A stretch of 7,772 nt of DNA from Symbiobacteriaceae bacterium (GTDB lineage: Bacteria > Bacillota > JAAYKD01 > WRDA01): positions 1 to 7,772 of the forward strand of contig WRDA01000059.1 in the NCBI GenBank assembly GCA_009783675.1, given 5' to 3'. Each line of letters starts with the position of its first letter. Position 1 is the stretch's first letter. Of this stretch, positions 5,611-7,772 are shown in pieces. Position numbers and translations under genes: made by a program. Below the pieces are notes generated by a model. The model did no database searches, was not told the DNA's origin, and saw only the letters and a list, made by a program, of their open reading frames with translations.

Positions 5611-5895
5611 TCATGGGCGTATAGCTATGTCATAAGCTTCGATAGTGAGTGAGCCCGCCTTATCCGATACCGGATATACTACCGAGTCTGCCTGGCACAG
5701 GGCGAAGATCTGTTGCCTGCATTCATCCTGGCAGAGCTCCTGCTTACGTCGAATTATTTCGGCGGTAATCCGGCTGGTATCGGCCTGAGCTTCAGCAAGG
5801 TAACTGAGTTGCTTTGTGGAGGTGTGATTCAGCACGAGGTTGGAGCGGATAAACAGTAACTGTTTATCGCTTTGGCGTGAGGCGCAATATTCACT
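5611..5895 (-). pseudogene. Leftward open frame lacking a good start, likely remnant
   Basis: The frame is open from 5895 (just after TGA 5898-5896) to TGA at 5613-5611, 94 codons. Its translation looks protein-like: SDKQLLFIRSNLVLNHTS, then a helical stretch (LSYLAEAQADTSRITAEIIR) and a cysteine-bearing segment (CQDECRQQIFALC). The first normal start is GTG at 5835, with no Shine-Dalgarno site, and it would remove the convincing upstream part. No ATG occurs upstream in frame. It is best read as the 3' part of a gene whose beginning has been lost, or as a short gene with an unusual start. It lies upstream of the membrane protein gene and points the same way. Function not recognised. Confidence 0.4.
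5848..5868. repeat. Perfect 9-bp palindrome, spacer TAA
   Basis: GATAAACAG (5848-5856) and CTGTTTATC (5860-5868) are exact reverse complements around TAA. The arms are AT-rich and no T-run follows on either strand, so a terminator is unlikely. It lies about 115 bases before the LRR gene and inside the startless leftward frame. Size and shape fit an operator for a dimeric regulator, but no regulator is assigned. Confidence 0.6.
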
Positions 5896-5982
5896 TCACA
5901 ATTCTTCACTTAGGCACGACCATAATAAACCGAAAACTCTATGATTTATGCGGCAGCCAGCAACGGGTGAAAGGAGTACGCT

Positions 5983-6993
5983 ATGGCGAAGACAGGGACG
6001 GCTAAGGCTCATGATGACGTCAGTATAAATCGCATACTGACGTATCCGCTAATAGTAATCCTTGCCATTGCCTTATTCCAGCTTGCGATCCTTTTACCCG
6101 AACTGATCCGAAGCTATCTCAGTGGCTTCGAGTACATTACGGCCGACAAACGTTCAGTTATTGTCGGATTTCGAGGAGTAGGGGATCACATTGTCATTCC
6201 CGATTCCTTAGGGGGAGCGCCAGTTACCGAGATAATCAGCCTTAGTTATAACAGATTTGACCACAATGCATCTTACCCCGGTGGTTACTCCTTCAGGTGT
6301 CAGCAAATCACAGGCATGACCATATCCAAGAGCATATCCGAGATATGGTTTAACTGGGCCTTTACAGATTGCCTGAATTTACAAAACATTGAAGTAGATC
6401 CGCATAATCTCCATTTCACAAGTGCAGATGGCATCCTGTGTAACAAGGATCTGACGAGCATTCTGTGCTACCCTCAGGGGAGAGAAGACGAATCATTTAC
6501 TATTCCGTCTGGAATATCAGAGGTGGGTAGCTATGCCTTCGCTCGCTGCAGAGCGCTGAAGAGCGTCTTTATGCCGGATAGTGTTATACTGGTTGGAGAG
6601 TATGCTTTCAGTGAATGCAGTAATCTGCAGACCATAAATCTATCCGCAGGCTTGACGGAGATAAGACGAGGAGTCTTTGCAAACTGCTCTGATTTAGTGG
6701 CTGTCAGTATTCCTCAGGGTGCCTATTTTATCGCGGAGTATGCCTTTTCCGGATGTGGTAGCCTTCAGACTGTTTTCATCCCGGATAGCGTGACTTGCAT
6801 AGATGAGCATGCTTTCGACGATTGCTCCGGATTAACTATTTATGGCCTGCCTGGGTCTGAAGCGGAGAGGTTTGCCCGCTGGAAGAAGATCCCTTTCCTG
6901 GAGGAGACTGTCACAGCAGACAGCCGAAGCAATCTTCTCCAGGAACTCAATTTGTTAAACAGTTCGTGCACTCAAAGCATAGGGCGCAGATGA
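5983..6993 (+). CDS. Membrane-anchored BspA-like LRR_5 protein
   Basis: Encodes 336 residues. Residues 20-42 (ILTYPLIVILAIALFQLAIL and following) form one membrane helix, placing the rest outside the cell if the short charged N-terminus is cytoplasmic. The body is a leucine-rich repeat of the BspA-like (LRR_5) type. The clearest copies run at 23-residue spacing with Ala-Phe or Val-Phe at residues 184-185, 207-208, 230-231, 253-254 and 276-277; each continues 'C..L..v.iPdsv..I'. A first, less regular part (65-165) includes an inserted DGILCNKDLTSILCYP hairpin, common in this family. The closing IYGLPGSEAERFARWKKIPF is the usual LRR_5 cap. AAAGGAG ends 6 bases before the ATG. LRR_5 proteins are often surface adhesion or ligand-binding proteins; the ligand here is unknown. 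Its last 13 codons overlap the convergent gene at 6955. Confidence 0.88.
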   Translation: MAKTGTAKAHDDVSINRILTYPLIVILAIALFQLAILLPELIRSYLSGFEYITADKRSVIVGFRGVGDHIVIPDSLGGAPVTEIISLSYNRFDHNASYPGGYSFRCQQITGMTISKSISEIWFNWAFTDCLNLQNIEVDPHNLHFTSADGILCNKDLTSILCYPQGREDESFTIPSGISEVGSYAFARCRALKSVFMPDSVILVGEYAFSECSNLQTINLSAGLTEIRRGVFANCSDLVAVSIPQGAYFIAEYAFSGCGSLQTVFIPDSVTCIDEHAFDDCSGLTIYGLPGSEAERFARWKKIPFLEETVTADSRSNLLQELNLLNSSCTQSIGRR

Positions 6994-7602
6994 ACCTGAG
7001 GGAACCACCGTGAAGAAGTTAACAGTTTGGAATGAACCAGGACTTATGCTGTCTGTTTCAACTACATCATGGAAAGTATGAGGATTTGAATACATAGGTC
7101 GCGTATATACAGAGTGCGGATTGGTAAAACTGGTATCAGTGGTAAGACCTATGAGGAAATGTGACGGGCCCCCACGACTAGCCAGAGCTACTCTCATTTT
7201 TCTCGAGACAGATGTGCCATTCATTATTTGCATTTTGAAGCACATGATCTGCCCGTAGCAGCCTGCAACTAGTTTACCTGCTATTGTTGACATGTCTGCA
7301 TTACCAAAGGAACCTTCTCCAGATTTACCAAAAACAATCATTTCACCGAGGGAGTTGTCATACACCTGAATAGTGGGCGTAGTAAGGGTGAATACATAAC
7401 CAGCAGTAGTAAGACCTCTGTGGCGGACATCATCGTAAGCATCATACTTAGGGGCAGGATTAAAAGGTGCACTTGTGGGTAAAGTGCTATAAAACACATC
7501 TTGGAGACGAGCGTTCCCGCCAGTTATCTTAATGTGCGCAACATAACCGGTGACGTTATCACTATCTACTTGGTGCTCGAAAAGACTAATGAGTTTTCCG
7601 GG
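6955..7602 (-). pseudogene. 5'-truncated gene of unknown function beside the IS
   Basis: The frame runs leftward from an in-frame TAG (7605-7603) to TAA 6957-6955, 215 codons, with no ATG or Shine-Dalgarno site near its upstream end. The first conventional start, GTG 7497, would cut off continuous protein-like sequence upstream of it (LISLFEHQVDSDNVTGYVAH, then IKITGGNARLQDVFYS). The composition (many Thr, Ser, Gly and aromatic residues, alternating hydrophobics) suggests a beta-rich, possibly exported protein. No N-terminal signal remains to confirm this. The 5' part ends within a few bases of the insertion sequence near 7609, so loss by insertion is the simplest reading. Its 3' end overlaps the LRR gene by 39 bases on the opposite strand. 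I do not recognise the family. Confidence 0.6.
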
Positions 7603-7635
7603 CTATAATGTCCCCCTAAAGTACGACAGATAATC

Positions 7636-7664
7636 TGGAATCCTAAGTGTGAACCTGATATACT
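7636..7664 (+). promoter_or_regulatory. Extended -10 promoter inside the IS left end
   Basis: TGATATACT (7656-7664) is an extended -10, with a weak -35 (TGGAAT, 7636-7641) at 17-base spacing. It lies between the element's terminus and orfA and would drive the transposase; transcription would start about 20 bases before the ATG. Confidence 0.4.
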
Positions 7665-7689
7665 CCAGAGGAGAGAGGGGGTTCACATC

Positions 7690-7772
7690 ATGGGAAAAAG
7701 ACGTCAGTTCAGCAGCGAGTTTAAAGTCCAGGTTGTGCTGGAGGTGCTAAGGGAAGAGAGAACCCTGGGGGA
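7690..7772 (+). CDS. IS3-family transposase OrfA, N-terminal part
   Basis: The first 27 codons are in the window and read MGKRRQFSSEFKVQVVLEVL, then REERTLG. The 'KRRqfs.eFK..vVLE.lree.tl' pattern is the start of IS3-family OrfA, a helix-turn-helix protein that binds the element's ends. In this family it is usually joined by programmed frameshifting to OrfB, which carries the DDE catalytic domain. GAGGGGG lies 8 bases before the ATG. The gene runs off the right edge, so intactness of the helix-turn-helix and of OrfB cannot be judged. Confidence 0.85.
   Translation, partial: MGKRRQFSSEFKVQVVLEVLREERTLG

Larger units (their letters stand above)
7609..7772 (+). mobile_element. Left end of an IS3-family insertion sequence
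   Basis: A TG-initial terminus (TGTCCCCCTAAAGTACGACA, from 7609) is followed by about 80 noncoding bases, a promoter, a strong ribosome-binding site and an IS3-type orfA. IS3-family elements typically begin 5'-TG, and the neighbouring leftward gene loses its frame at this point. The right end and target duplication lie outside the window, so the exact boundary is uncertain by several bases. Confidence 0.7.

Noticed and set aside
7604..7609. TATAAT at the IS left boundary as an outward or inward promoter
   Set aside because: No -35 element at 16-18 bases. A better extended -10 promoter lies at 7656-7664.

Overview
The window looks like chromosomal DNA from a Gram-positive-type bacterium, most likely a member of the Bacillota (class Clostridia or a relative) with roughly balanced base composition. 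The clues are strong Shine-Dalgarno sites (GGAGGG, AAAGGAG, GGGGG), TGnTATACT extended -10 promoters, an Lsa-type ABC-F ATPase, a BspA-like (LRR_5) surface-type protein, paired Xre regulators and an IS3-family element. The assignment rests on gene content and signals only; there is no rRNA or marker gene here.

Layout, left to right. Positions 1-75 hold the last codons of a rightward gene, possibly a GNAT acetyltransferase. Positions 201-2955 form a leftward unit. Reading from its promoter at 2950-2978, it encodes a short Xre regulator (2922-2575), a long Xre regulator whose body is a run of 28-residue helical repeats (2433-1324), and a 292-residue cytoplasmic protein resembling DUF5610 with an acidic, proline-rich tail (1215-337). 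A hairpin terminator at 201-243 ends the unit. The last gene's ribosome-binding site lies in a long inverted repeat (1215-1294) that could silence translation from read-through RNA. Divergent from this unit, a strong extended -10 promoter (3040-3068) drives a leader of about 275 bases and then an ABC-F ribosome-protection ATPase (3349-4929). The leader has a candidate 11-codon peptide and four segments that can pair in mutually exclusive ways (1:2 with 3:4, or 2:3). Segment 4 is the Shine-Dalgarno site of the ATPase gene, which is the layout of a translation-coupled, drug-inducible attenuator.

From 4978 to 7608 are genes of unknown role: a leftward membrane-anchored coiled-coil protein (4978-5505), a leftward open frame with no good start (5611-5895) that contains a perfect 9-bp palindrome, a rightward membrane-anchored LRR_5 protein (5983-6993), and a leftward gene that lacks its 5' end (6955-7602). 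That gene is interrupted by the left end of an IS3-family insertion sequence, starting near 7609, whose orfA begins at 7690 and runs off the window.

How the parts may work together: the ABC-F protein is a probable antibiotic-resistance factor controlled by its own leader RNA. The two Xre proteins probably regulate their own operon and perhaps the divergent ABC-F promoter, since the two promoters lie within about 65 bases. The regulation, not a new enzyme, is the most interesting part of the window.
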